The notes beneath the pieces are model-generated. The model was not told where the DNA came from. It made no database searches and worked only from the letters and a program-made list of their open reading frames with translations. DNA of 64,000 bases from Paraburkholderia nodosa (lineage in GTDB: Bacteria; Pseudomonadota; Gammaproteobacteria; Burkholderiales; Burkholderiaceae), in NCBI RefSeq assembly GCF_001718195.1, contig NZ_MCNV01000013.1:62001-126000 (forward strand), given 5' to 3'. Shown piece after piece: positions 8,932 to 17,701 of this stretch. The number at the start of each line of letters is the position of its first letter. Position 1 is the first letter of the stretch. The translations under genes and the position numbers were made by a program.

Positions 8932-9843
8932 TCAGGATGGTAAGGTGCCAAAGAGCCCGGGCACCATCTTCGAGGCGAAGTCCCTGAAGATGCGTACCTG
9001 CCGGGGCAGATAGCGGTCGCGCAGGTTGGCGATGGTCAGGTCGAACACAGGCAGATGCCAGTCCGGCAAGACCTCGACGAGCTGCCCGCTGCGCACGAGG
9101 TCTGGCTGGACGATGGGCGGCAGTTCCCCGATGCCGCAGCCCTCGAGCAGCGCCACAATGAGCCCGGTGTAGTCGTTCATGGCCATTGTCGGCTGGAAGG
9201 AGACCGTTTCGGTATCCCGGCCGTTGACATGAACGAAGCTCCAGCTATAGTCCGGCTTCCTGAAAGAGAACGCGAAAAGCCGGTGCGCGGGAAGGTCCCG
9301 CGGCGACTGCGGAGGCGGGCGTCTGGCGAGGTACTTCGGACTTGCAACGACCTGATGCCGGTAAGTCAAAAGCGTGCGCGCTGCGAGCGTCGCGTCGGTG
9401 AAGGTTCCGACCTTGAACGCGATATCGACGTCCTCGGCTATCTGGTCGACGATGCGTTCGGTAATGAACGCCTTGACCTCCACGTTCGGGTAAGACTGCT
9501 GAAAGGCTTCGACGACAGGCACGATCAGCGAGTCGGAGAGGTTTGGCGGCGCACACAGCCGTACGGCGCCGGACACCTCGGGCAGGCGGTTCGAAATGAC
9601 ATTGTCGACGGCTTCGCTGACCTCGGTGGCCTGTCTTGCGAGCTCGAATACTTCGGTGCCGAAGTCCGTGAGCCTCAGGTGATGCGTGGATCGATCGAGC
9701 AAACGAACACCCAGCTGATTTTCGAGTTCGGCAATACGGCGGCTCACAGAGGAAATGGGCATCTTGAGCCGCCTCGCGCCCTCCGAGAAGCTGCTCGCCT
9801 CGACGACCTTCGCAAAAATGAGCAGCGTATTGAGATCTTTCAT
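8932..9843 (-). CDS. LysR-family transcriptional regulator (paralogue 2)
   Basis: A 303-residue LysR regulator starting MKDLNTLLIFAKVVEASSFS, with the helix-turn-helix in the first 60 residues (ISSVSRRIAELENQLGVRLL) and a full effector domain (VSGAVRLCAPPNLSDSLIVP to the end). The longer open frame reaching 10296 runs through the neighbouring SnoaL-like gene and is not used. Closely related to the LysR at 7945. The nearest plausible target is the SnoaL-like gene at 9975, on the same strand just upstream, or its divergent reductase neighbour. Confidence 0.92.
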   Translation of the reverse strand: MKDLNTLLIFAKVVEASSFSEGARRLKMPISSVSRRIAELENQLGVRLLDRSTHHLRLTDFGTEVFELARQATEVSEAVDNVISNRLPEVSGAVRLCAPPNLSDSLIVPVVEAFQQSYPNVEVKAFITERIVDQIAEDVDIAFKVGTFTDATLAARTLLTYRHQVVASPKYLARRPPPQSPRDLPAHRLFAFSFRKPDYSWSFVHVNGRDTETVSFQPTMAMNDYTGLIVALLEGCGIGELPPIVQPDLVRSGQLVEVLPDWHLPVFDLTIANLRDRYLPRQVRIFRDFASKMVPGLFGTLPS

Positions 9844-9974
9844 TACCGTTACGCTCCGTTCGACCTGCAACTTGCTGGCTATCTGCAGCTTCCATCGTCT
9901 GACGCAGATTACCGCCGCAACCGGGCGGCAGCAAGGCGGCAGTCCGCCCGTGGCGAGGTAAAGGAACCATTCGG

Positions 9975-10433
9975 CTAGAGCACGACTCGCTCGCCGTTCG
10001 GAGTGCCTTGAAAAGTCCAGCTTCCGCCGCTTCGGAACGACGCGCCTGTCGCGAACGTGTCCTCCATGAACTGGAGATACGTGCAGCGGCCATGTTCGAC
10101 CTTGGCGAACACCGCGAACGGCGTCGTCACGACCTTTGAGAGTACCGTCGACCGGTACGTGAAACGACCAAACATGGCGGCGTATTCGTCGGTGCCGAAC
10201 AGCGCCTCCGGCTCGAAGGACTGAATCTGCCAGTAGCGGCCGACATCCATAAAGGTCTTCACGATGCTCTCGGGACCACGAGACGTACCGGCCCACGGCA
10301 TGATCCGCTTCAGATCGGGATTGTCGTAGTTGAGCGAAACATAGATCACGTCAGGTGTGACGAGCGAACGGACGCGCTCGATATCGGTTGGCTTCTCGAG
10401 TATCGAAGACAGCACTTCGGTTGGCGCGAGCAT
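9975..10433 (-). CDS. SnoaL-like/NTF2-fold protein
   Basis: A 152-residue protein of the SnoaL/nuclear transport factor 2 fold (LAPTEVLSSILEKPTDIERVRS, VYVSLNYDNPDL, VFAKVEHGRCTYLQFMED). Members include polyketide cyclases, ester cyclases and many uncharacterised small enzymes; catalytic activity cannot be assigned. The ATG at 10433 is preceded by AGGAGG nine bases away, which decides it over the codon six residues upstream. Divergent from the F420-type reductase gene at 10614, with the TTTCCA dyad between them. Confidence 0.82.
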   Translation of the reverse strand: MLAPTEVLSSILEKPTDIERVRSLVTPDVIYVSLNYDNPDLKRIMPWAGTSRGPESIVKTFMDVGRYWQIQSFEPEALFGTDEYAAMFGRFTYRSTVLSKVVTTPFAVFAKVEHGRCTYLQFMEDTFATGASFRSGGSWTFQGTPNGERVVL

Positions 10434-10495
10434 GGGCTTTCTCCTCCTCATCAGGGCACACGCTCAAGCATACAAACGCGGCCGCTCGCGTGAGC

Positions 10496-10511
10496 TTTCC
10501 AGAAATGGAAA
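10496..10511. promoter_or_regulatory. TTTCCA-N4-TGGAAA inverted repeat between divergent genes
   Basis: A perfect 6-4-6 dyad (TTTCCA, GAAA, TGGAAA) between the divergent SnoaL-like and reductase genes. It has the same arms and spacing as the repeat at 7924-7941 before the first LysR gene, so both may be bound by the same or by paralogous LysR proteins. Confidence 0.5.
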
Positions 10512-10613
10512 TCCGATTTCCGCACTGTCCGTTAGCGGTCGACCGAACGGTTGGCTACCATTCAGATCACATTGCGGTCACGCAGGCGGGAAACAGAAAG
10601 GAGCGCAACTGTC

Positions 10614-11252
10614 ATGAGCACGGCAATCATCGGCCTTGGAAACATAGGCTCCCGGCTGGCGAAGAATCTGGTAACGGGTGGCGAGACGATCATCGTCGCG
10701 GCAAGGACGCCGGACGAGGCAGAGGAGGTGGCCCGAGACCTCGGCAGCCATGCCGAAGCGCTGACGGTCGAGGATGCAGTCGCCAAGGCGGACGTCATTG
10801 TCCTGGCGATCCAGTTCGACGCGATCAGGCAATTTCTCGTCACGCATCGTGAGGCGCTGGCGGGGAAGATCATCGTGGACCCGTCAAACCCGATCGCCCC
10901 GGACGGTAAGGGCGGATACAGAAAGACCATTCCTGACGAGCAATCTTCTGGCGTGCTGTTTTCCGGGCTGCTCCCGGCTCGGGCGCGTCTCGTCAAGGCG
11001 TTCGGCACGCTGGGCGCGCAATCGCTGGAGGCCGGCGCGAACCGGTCGCCGGAGCGGGCCGTGCTGTTTTATGCAGCGGACGATGCGCAAGCCGGCGAGG
11101 TCGTAGCAAGACTCATTACCGTCAGCGGGTTTTCTCCTTTGCGCGTGGGCGGCATCGACCAGTCGATCCGGATCGAGGTTGGCGGCGATCTGCACGAGTA
11201 TGGACAGCTTGGCAAGCTGGTCAGCGCCAAAGAGGCCGTGTCGCTCGTCTAA
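10614..11252 (+). CDS. F420-dependent NADP reductase-like/NADPH dinucleotide-binding protein
   Basis: A 212-residue Rossmann protein beginning MSTAIIGLGNIGSRLAKNLV with the G-x-G-x-x-G motif and the basic NADP-recognising segment AARTPDEAEEV. Its one-domain layout (VIVLAIQFDAIRQFL, KIIVDPSNPI, VKAFGTLGAQSLEAG) matches the NpdG/F420H2:NADP+ oxidoreductase-like group, which in organisms without F420 are NADP-dependent reductases of unknown substrate. The start at 10614 follows an AAAGGAG site. A gap of about 45 bases separates it from the three-gene unknown set that begins at 11297, so read-through is possible. Confidence 0.86.
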   Translation: MSTAIIGLGNIGSRLAKNLVTGGETIIVAARTPDEAEEVARDLGSHAEALTVEDAVAKADVIVLAIQFDAIRQFLVTHREALAGKIIVDPSNPIAPDGKGGYRKTIPDEQSSGVLFSGLLPARARLVKAFGTLGAQSLEAGANRSPERAVLFYAADDAQAGEVVARLITVSGFSPLRVGGIDQSIRIEVGGDLHEYGQLGKLVSAKEAVSLV

Positions 11253-11296
11253 GCGGCATGCGCGCCGTTCATCAGATCATGGAGGAACGACTCATC

Positions 11297-12556
11297 GTGA
11301 ACACCGAAACGCGCACCGTCTCCACGCTCGCCGAAATGCAGACGGCAGTCGACGACGACCAGGTTCTGCACATCGTCGTTTCAGCGCGGATCGATGGGGT
11401 GGCAGCCCTTCGCCTGCGGCCCGGTTTGGCTCTGACCGGCATCGACGCACATGCCGCCCTGCGCTTCGCGCCCGGCAGCGACGGGCTCCAGCTTTCCGCC
11501 GACAATCGGGTAGAAGGCTTGCGGCTTGCCACAGACCCCGATCGGCGCGCCATTTTCAATGACACGCGTGTTGACGGATTCGGTCGGCTCGTGCTGCGCC
11601 ATCTGAATGTTGCGGGCGTCGTGCAACTGCTGGCCCGCGACAGTGTGGCTGGCGGCCATGTCGAAGCACACGATATCGACATTGGGGCCGCGGACGCCCG
11701 CGGCTATGAAGAGCGCCCGAAGGGATACGGCGTCGAAGTCGTTCCCGGCGTCTTCACGCTCTGGAATCAGCGCGAAGACCACGGCGTAGTCATCACGGCG
11801 GACCTCACCGGGCTTTCGGCGGGCCGTGCCGGTGCGCCGGTTCGCGGCAGCGGCATCTTCGTTGGCGGCGCCGGAGAGGCGGGCGGGCGCGTCGTGGCGA
11901 ATCGGCTGGAGACAGGCGCCGTCCATAGCGATGGCGGCATCGCGCCCGGCACGCCGGATCGCATTACCGGCGGCGTATTCGTCGTGTCGGGCGCATTCGT
12001 GGCCAGCGTGCACAATCACGGCCCGGTGACGACCTACGGTCCGAATGACATGGTGCTCGACAACTGGGGAGCCGTCGATCGCTGGATCGTCGACGGGAAG
12101 GTCACGTCCCACGGGCCGAGCGGCATTGGCTTCGTGAATTTCGGCTCCCTCGAGCGGCTCGAAGTCAACGCGTTGATCGAGACGTTCGGCCAGGGATCGC
12201 GCGGTTTCAATGTCTACACGGGCACCGTGCGGTCGGCGCAATTCGAGCGCGTCGTCACGCATGCCGATGGCGCAGTGGGCATTCAGATCAGCCAACCGGT
12301 CGGCGAAATCACGGTCCGCCGGGGCATCGAGACGTGGGGCGGTACCGGCGACTCATTGGTCAAGGGCGTCGTTGTCCGGCTTGCGGCGACAGCGCTCAGC
12401 ATCAAGCCCGGAGGATCGGCGCGCAAGATCGCGATCGCCGGCGGCCTTATCACGCATGGCGAAGGCGTCAATCCGCTGGAACTGCACGGCGCAATCGACG
12501 CGCTCGAGGTCAGCGGTGGATTGACGGCTGCCGGTGGCGGATTCGCCACCATCTAG
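11297..12556 (+). CDS. Protein of unknown function, beta-helix-like repeats
   Basis: A 419-residue protein not recognised at family level. The sequence is a long series of short beta-rich repeats with many Gly, Val and Asn and repeated turns such as VHNHGPVTTYG, VDGKVTSHGPSG and LIETFGQGSRG, which looks like a right-handed beta-helix of pectate-lyase type. There is no signal peptide. A GTG start at 11297 is preferred because GGAGGA lies about ten bases ahead; ATG codons at 11279 and 11258 are alternatives. First of three adjacent rightward genes of unknown function (next at 12582 and 13952) with short gaps, so a common transcript and role are likely. Confidence 0.7.
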   Translation: MNTETRTVSTLAEMQTAVDDDQVLHIVVSARIDGVAALRLRPGLALTGIDAHAALRFAPGSDGLQLSADNRVEGLRLATDPDRRAIFNDTRVDGFGRLVLRHLNVAGVVQLLARDSVAGGHVEAHDIDIGAADARGYEERPKGYGVEVVPGVFTLWNQREDHGVVITADLTGLSAGRAGAPVRGSGIFVGGAGEAGGRVVANRLETGAVHSDGGIAPGTPDRITGGVFVVSGAFVASVHNHGPVTTYGPNDMVLDNWGAVDRWIVDGKVTSHGPSGIGFVNFGSLERLEVNALIETFGQGSRGFNVYTGTVRSAQFERVVTHADGAVGIQISQPVGEITVRRGIETWGGTGDSLVKGVVVRLAATALSIKPGGSARKIAIAGGLITHGEGVNPLELHGAIDALEVSGGLTAAGGGFATI

Positions 12557-12581
12557 CACCGAACGACAACCAGGCAACGCA

Positions 12582-13892
12582 ATGGATCACACGACAACAT
12601 CCGGTATGGCGGAAGAGGCCCGTGCGCGGCGCGAGTTTCTGCGGGCTGGCTCGGCTTCGGCACTCATGCTTGCCCTGGCGCTGGCCGCGGGCGAAAAGAC
12701 CAGGGCTGATGTAGAGGGGGGCGGCTCGCCGCGGCCGGGCGGTCCACTCCAGTCTGCGGGAGCCCTCGAGTTCGGGCCCGGCAATGTCCTCTTCGTCGGC
12801 GATATCACAGGTGCGGCCATTCATGCGTTCGCACTGAAGGATTCGGACGTGACCTCTCAGGCCGACGTGGAAATGGGAAATTTTCATAACTTCGAAGGCC
12901 GCGATCTGGTCCTGGGCGTGGATCAGAAGCTCGCTGCGCTCTTCGGGACGACGGTCGGCAATATCGTCATCAACGATATGGCGATCCATCAGCCGTCGCG
13001 ACAGATTTTCATGTCGGTCGAGCGCGGCAGCGGACCAGGCGCCATGGCTGCGATTGTGAAGGTCAATCACGGCAAGCTCGAGTTGCTCGAACTCGACGGT
13101 ATTGCGCACTCGAAAACGGTAATTCCAAACGAGCCGGACCAGAACGCGATGCTGGAGTTCGAGCCCCAGCAGGTCTATGCGATTACGGACGTCAAGTACT
13201 ACAACGGCGAGGTTTTCGTCACAGGAATCTCGAATCAGCGCTTTGCATCGACGCTGTATCGCATCCCGTACCCGTTCCGTTCCCGCCTGTCGACGAGCAC
13301 CGTCGAAATCTGGCACCCGACGCACGGGGAGTTCGAAACGCGCGCCCCGATCGTGCGGCAACTGATCCGGGAGATGGATGGAAAACCGTACCTGTTTGCC
13401 GTGTATGGTTGCACGCCGCTCGTTCGCTTCCGCCTGGAAGATTTAAAGGATGGCGCGCATGTGCGTGGGGACACGATCGGCGAACTGGGCTATGGGTCGA
13501 ATCCGCTGGATATGCTGACTTATACCGATCCGACAGACAATAAGGACTACTTGCTCGTGACCATCGACGTACGCAGCGCGTCGCGTATCGAAGCTGCGGA
13601 GTTGACGACCGCGAAACCCGAGCCGACCGGTGGTCCCATCGACTTCGGGCCGGGTGGCCTCGGGCGTACGCAGCGCGATCTGCCGATCCGGGCGGAACAT
13701 ATCGCGATTCTCGATCCACGATGGGCAGTCGTCATCTGGCGGCATCCAAAGACGTCCTGGCGGCTGGACATCGGCACGCTGATGGTTCCGTACTTCTTCG
13801 ACCGCCGATTGGGAATGGCTGAAATGAACTGGCCGAATGGTCCCGATCCGTTCCACTACCGCGAACATCGCAACGAGATCGACCACGCGTAG
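12582..13892 (+). CDS. Exported protein of unknown function with a Tat-like leader, propeller-like
   Basis: A 436-residue protein. The leader ARRREFLRAG-type twin arginine segment followed by the hydrophobic SASALMLALALAAG suggests Tat export around residue 40. The body has repeated strand-rich segments (GNVLFVGDITGAAIHAFAL, GIAHSKTVIPNEPDQNA, PYLFAVYGCTPLVRF, AIDPRWAVVIWRHPKT-like), reminiscent of a beta-propeller, but I do not recognise the family. The start at 12582 follows a weak AGG site; ATG at 12606 would still keep the twin arginines. Middle gene of the unknown trio. If Tat-exported it is folded before export, often a sign of a cofactor, but no cofactor motif is visible. Confidence 0.72.
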   Translation: MDHTTTSGMAEEARARREFLRAGSASALMLALALAAGEKTRADVEGGGSPRPGGPLQSAGALEFGPGNVLFVGDITGAAIHAFALKDSDVTSQADVEMGNFHNFEGRDLVLGVDQKLAALFGTTVGNIVINDMAIHQPSRQIFMSVERGSGPGAMAAIVKVNHGKLELLELDGIAHSKTVIPNEPDQNAMLEFEPQQVYAITDVKYYNGEVFVTGISNQRFASTLYRIPYPFRSRLSTSTVEIWHPTHGEFETRAPIVRQLIREMDGKPYLFAVYGCTPLVRFRLEDLKDGAHVRGDTIGELGYGSNPLDMLTYTDPTDNKDYLLVTIDVRSASRIEAAELTTAKPEPTGGPIDFGPGGLGRTQRDLPIRAEHIAILDPRWAVVIWRHPKTSWRLDIGTLMVPYFFDRRLGMAEMNWPNGPDPFHYREHRNEIDHA

Positions 13893-13951
13893 CCGGTTGC
13901 GAGATCAGCCGGCCGCAGAATATCGCGCAACGCGACCGAGTAAGGATGCCG

Positions 13952-15073
13952 ATGACACTCCAGCCAACACTGCGAGTCGAGCACGAGACCGAGAGGAGCG
14001 GGGTGGCTTGCGTCTGCGTGCACAACCTCGATGCAGATCTTGCTGCGCTTGTCGTCGAACACCAGGGGACGGCCCGCCCGCTGCAACCCGTGCTGCGTGT
14101 GAACGTTATCGATGCAGCCATGCGGGAAGGCGACGAACTTCCCGATGTGGCTGGCTGCTGTCAGCTTCTGGAGGCCGGGGTGCGATTCGTTCCGCGTTTT
14201 CCGTTCGAACCGGGCGTTCGCTATCGAGCAAGCTTCGATTTGCGGCCGCTCGGCTGTATTGGGCATGCGGACGTGCTGACGCTCGAATTCTCGCTACCGA
14301 ACCCCATCGGGGTCGACCCGGCTTCGGTGTCGGAAGTCTTTCCATCCGCCGATGTCCTGCCGGAAAACCTGCTTCGCTTCTACGTTTGCTTTTCCAGCCC
14401 GATGCGGCGTGGCGGTGCCGAAACGCAGATTAGTCTTATCGGCCCCAATGGACGGCCTGCGCACGACGTGCTCTATCGGCCTGCGCTGGAGCTTTGGGAC
14501 AGGAGCATGCGATGCCTGACGGTTCTGCTGGATCCGGGCAGGCTGAAACGCTGGGTCGGTCCCAATCGGGAACTGGGTCCGCCGCTGAGGTTGGGGCAAC
14601 GCTACGCGTTGGCCATCGGCTCGGCAATGGTCGACTCATCCGGTCGTCCGCTCCGGCAGAATTTCTACAAGCCGTTCGTTGTCGCTCAGGCGGTCAGGGA
14701 GCCCGTTGCGCTCGCGCATTGGACGGTTCTGCCTCCTGCGGCGCAGAGTTGTCAACCTCTGGAGATCGTGTTTCCGAGGCCGCTGGATTGGGCGTTGCTG
14801 CGGCGCGCGATTGTGGTCGTGGGCGACGACGAACGGCCGGTAGCAGGGCGAGTCGCGATCGAAAAGGGCGAAAGACGCTGGACCTTTACGCCGGATTCGC
14901 CCTGGACGGCGACGCGGCCCGCCATTCGCGTCGCGCCGGACCTTGAAGACGTCTGCGGCAACACCCTGTTCGAGGCTTTTGACGGGCCGCTGCGAGCGCA
15001 CCGCGAATCGAGCGCGCAACGCACCTATCGCACGATTCGCTTCGAACTCACACGACCGGCGAATTCCGCGTGA
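13952..15073 (+). CDS. Protein of unknown function, Ig-like/strand-rich
   Basis: A 373-residue protein without a recognised family. Two segments resemble bacterial Ig-like (Big_5 type) domains, which open with a pattern about functional 'S-x-P-M/L-D' signatures: LLRFYVCFSSPMRRGGAE near residue 145 and LEIVFPRPLDWALLRRAI near 275. No signal peptide is visible, though its partners suggest an envelope role. The ATG at 13952 is preferred over that at 13946 because TAAGGA is spaced correctly for it. Last gene of the unknown trio; the gap to the previous stop is about 60 bases. Confidence 0.68.
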   Translation: MTLQPTLRVEHETERSGVACVCVHNLDADLAALVVEHQGTARPLQPVLRVNVIDAAMREGDELPDVAGCCQLLEAGVRFVPRFPFEPGVRYRASFDLRPLGCIGHADVLTLEFSLPNPIGVDPASVSEVFPSADVLPENLLRFYVCFSSPMRRGGAETQISLIGPNGRPAHDVLYRPALELWDRSMRCLTVLLDPGRLKRWVGPNRELGPPLRLGQRYALAIGSAMVDSSGRPLRQNFYKPFVVAQAVREPVALAHWTVLPPAAQSCQPLEIVFPRPLDWALLRRAIVVVGDDERPVAGRVAIEKGERRWTFTPDSPWTATRPAIRVAPDLEDVCGNTLFEAFDGPLRAHRESSAQRTYRTIRFELTRPANSA

Positions 15074-15182
15074 CGATTGTGAAGGCAACCCTTGGCCTCG
15101 GCGGCCAGTCGTTTGCCACGGGACGTGTGGATTGGCAACGATTTCGAGCGAAGGAGCCGCATCAAGCTAATTGCCCGATTGC

Positions 15183-15479
15183 TTAACGGTCTCGGTTGAG
15201 CAGTACGTTTTTGTAATGTAAACGGGCGACATGCACCGTCGCTTGTCCGAACACGAATCCGCCAACACCGCCGCCGATCATCGCTCCGACGACGGTGTGA
15301 TTAGCAAGCGCACCCAGTCCAGAACCTACTCCGGCGCATATGGCGCACCCGAGGAGGCCGGCCCATGTCTCCCAATGCCGCCATGTTCGACGAAAGGCAC
15401 GTCGCCAATACGCGCGTCTCTCTCTCGCGCTTAGATTTGCCAGCTCAGGGATGCTTTTCAACGTCCAAAAGATCGTCAT
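15183..15479 (-). CDS. Small membrane protein with a glycine zipper
   Basis: A 98-residue protein: a basic N-terminal half (ARERRAYWRRAFRRTWRHW) and a hydrophobic Gly-rich segment with G-x-x-x-G spacing (GSGLGALANHTVVGAMIGGGVGG) that is likely one or two membrane helices. A GGAGA site precedes the ATG, which supports it as a real gene. No family recognised. It is convergent with the unknown trio and lies upstream of nothing on its own strand, so it is probably monocistronic. Confidence 0.65.
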   Translation of the reverse strand: MTIFWTLKSIPELANLSARERRAYWRRAFRRTWRHWETWAGLLGCAICAGVGSGLGALANHTVVGAMIGGGVGGFVFGQATVHVARLHYKNVLLNRDR

Positions 15480-15714
15480 TTCCCATCTCCTACCCGTTTA
15501 TTCGCGCCGAGGCATTGTCGACGAACTTCGCCCCGTTGTCGACTGGCCGGAGTTGGCCGAACCTGGAAATGGCACAACGGCCATTCGCCTGGACACGCCG
15601 GTGACGGATGCTGGGTGCGGATTCACCGCTGGATCCAATATGAAGGTCGAAGGCCTCCAACGAGGTGTCCGAGGGTTTATGCGGGTGGTCGAGCCGCCGC
15701 TTTGATAGTTGCAC

Positions 15715-16692
15715 TCACAACCGTACGACGATCTTTCCATTCGCGCTGTCGGTCTCCATCAGCCGATGGGCCTCGCGGATTTCCTCAAATCGGAAGACCC
15801 GCGCGGCCATCGCTTTGTATTGACCATGTTCCACGCGATCGACGATGAGTTGCATTGGAATCTCCGCCGTCGGAAACGCTGGCGCCCCAAACATAAAACT
15901 GCCGAAGAAGCTGAAATGCACCCCACTCGGCATCTGGGCCACGGGCATGAAGTCGTTAATCGGATCGGTGCCACCCAGAAATCCCGCCAGACAAAGGCGA
16001 CCATGCCGCCGGGCCATGGTCAGCGAACCGATTACCGTACTGTTGCCCAACAATTCCAACACTGCGTCAACGCCGTCAGGATGCAAATCGCGCGCACGCT
16101 GTGGAAGATCAGGGGCCTCGAGCAACACCTCCTTGGCGCCGAGCGCTTCGAGCGACGGCGCGCGTGCCGGGTTACGCGTGGTGGCGATAACCCGAACGCC
16201 GGCATGAGCGGCGATATCCACCGCCGCCCGACCCAATGCGGACGTGGCGCCACGAACAACCAAGGTCTGTCCGGACTCAAGATCAAGATTGCCAAAGAGG
16301 GCTGCCCATGCCGTCGCATACGACTCCGGAATCGCCGCGAGTTGCTCCCAGGTCAGATCGGTATTCACGGCAACGACATTGCTTGCCGGGACACTGGTCA
16401 ACTCGGCATAGCTTCCATTTATCTTTCGGCCCATGCCCCCCATGAATGCGACGACCTTTTGACCCGGCACGAACCGGCCATCCGGATCGGCACGCACAGT
16501 CCCGACACATTCGATTCCGCTTATCTCAGTCGCCTCGGGCCACTTTCCTTCGCGCATATGCATCTCGGCGCGATTCACGCCAAAAGCCTTCACCTCGATG
16601 AGAACATGGCCGAGCCGCGGGGACGGATCAGGACGCTCCTCGATGCTCAGTACCTCGGGTCCCCCGTACTGTTTGATAACGATGGCACGCAT
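15715..16692 (-). CDS. Quinone reductase-like MDR protein (second copy)
   Basis: A 325-residue medium-chain dehydrogenase/reductase: MRAIVIKQYGGPEVLSIEERP start, FGVNRAEMHMREG and ISGIECVGTV of the GroES-like part, and the nucleotide site VVRGATSALGRAAVDIAAHAG. It lacks the zinc ligands of alcohol dehydrogenases, so a quinone or enone reductase role with NADPH is likeliest. ATG at 16692 is favoured by GGAG six bases upstream over the codon four residues earlier. It is divergent from the LysR gene at 16787 and repeats the layout and length of the MDR/LysR pair at 6755-8856. Confidence 0.9.
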   Translation of the reverse strand: MRAIVIKQYGGPEVLSIEERPDPSPRLGHVLIEVKAFGVNRAEMHMREGKWPEATEISGIECVGTVRADPDGRFVPGQKVVAFMGGMGRKINGSYAELTSVPASNVVAVNTDLTWEQLAAIPESYATAWAALFGNLDLESGQTLVVRGATSALGRAAVDIAAHAGVRVIATTRNPARAPSLEALGAKEVLLEAPDLPQRARDLHPDGVDAVLELLGNSTVIGSLTMARRHGRLCLAGFLGGTDPINDFMPVAQMPSGVHFSFFGSFMFGAPAFPTAEIPMQLIVDRVEHGQYKAMAARVFRFEEIREAHRLMETDSANGKIVVRL

Positions 16693-16718
16693 GAAAATCT
16701 CCATATCAGTGAGTGTCG

Positions 16719-16730
16719 TCTAATATTAGA
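16719..16730. promoter_or_regulatory. Palindrome TCTAATATTAGA between MDR and LysR genes
   Basis: A perfect 12-bp palindrome in the 94-base AT-rich gap between the divergent MDR enzyme and LysR gene. AT-rich dyads in this position are typical LysR sites; an outer pair AATCTCC/GGAGATT flanks it. Binding by the adjacent LysR is inference. Confidence 0.5.
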
Positions 16731-16786
16731 GATCGGAGATTCTGTTAAAAATAATGAAGTTTTGATCAAGTTAATAGGACTCGTCG

Positions 16787-17701
16787 ATGATCGAGGGCCT
16801 GACGTTGTATCAGCTGCAGTGCTTCGACGCAGTGGTATCGGAAGGCGGTTTCCAGCCCGCGGCCGAAAAGCTCTTGCGCACGCAGCCGACGGTGTTTGCC
16901 GCGGTGAAGAACCTCGAAGGACAGCTTGGCTTGACCTTGCTCGATCGGAGCGGCTATCGCGTGGCACTGACCGACGCGGGTCGCTCGTTTCATGACCACG
17001 TGCGCGTATTCCTTCAAGAGCTTCGCGGACTGAAGAACCATGCCGAGCAACTGGCCATGGGCGAGGAGCGCGAACTTCGCGTCGTGATCGGCGATCTCTC
17101 ACCCGTGCGTGAGGTACTCGCACTGCTTCGTTCTTTCTTCGACGGTCATCCTGCGACGCAACTGCATTTGCATGTGGAGGCCATTGCAGGTCCGTGGGAA
17201 CGCTTGTTTGACGGCGAAGCCGATCTGATCATTCATCACATCGACAAGGCGGATCCGCGGCTCGAGTACATCGATCTGTGTCCCGTCAGACTCATCCCTG
17301 TCGTCGCGCCGGGTTTTCTTCGCATGCCCATTTCGGAGGAGATCACGCCGGAGCAAATGCGCGGATACGTTCAGTGCGTCATTCGCGACACGGCACGCCA
17401 TATCGTGCGGCCGAATTACTACATCATTGAGGGCGCCCAAACGTGGTCGGTCGGCGATCAGTTGATGAAGAAGGAAATCATTTTGCAGGGCGCGGCCTGG
17501 GGTCATCTGCACGATTTTCTGATTGAGAGCGATCTACGCGATGGACGTCTTCTCTCAATCGGCGGGCGACATCTGCAAGGCGGACGCGTCGAGATAACCG
17601 CGGCGCGCCGACGCGATTTGCCCCACGGGCCAATCGCCAATTTGCTTTGGCAGCACATCAGAGACCGCGCCCCGAACTTTAAAATCTCAACCGCGGACTG
17701 A
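16787..17701 (+). CDS. LysR-family transcriptional regulator
   Basis: A 304-residue LysR protein. The winged helix is at the N-terminus (LTLYQLQCFDAVVSEGGFQPAAEKLLRTQPTVFAAV in shorter view: QPAAEKLLRTQPTVFAAV) and the effector domain follows (ELRVVIGDLSPVREVLALLR). It begins with ATG after a GGA site. The divergent MDR enzyme at 15715 is its probable target. It is not particularly close to the LysR pair at 7945/8932. Confidence 0.92.
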   Translation: MIEGLTLYQLQCFDAVVSEGGFQPAAEKLLRTQPTVFAAVKNLEGQLGLTLLDRSGYRVALTDAGRSFHDHVRVFLQELRGLKNHAEQLAMGEERELRVVIGDLSPVREVLALLRSFFDGHPATQLHLHVEAIAGPWERLFDGEADLIIHHIDKADPRLEYIDLCPVRLIPVVAPGFLRMPISEEITPEQMRGYVQCVIRDTARHIVRPNYYIIEGAQTWSVGDQLMKKEIILQGAAWGHLHDFLIESDLRDGRLLSIGGRHLQGGRVEITAARRRDLPHGPIANLLWQHIRDRAPNFKISTAD

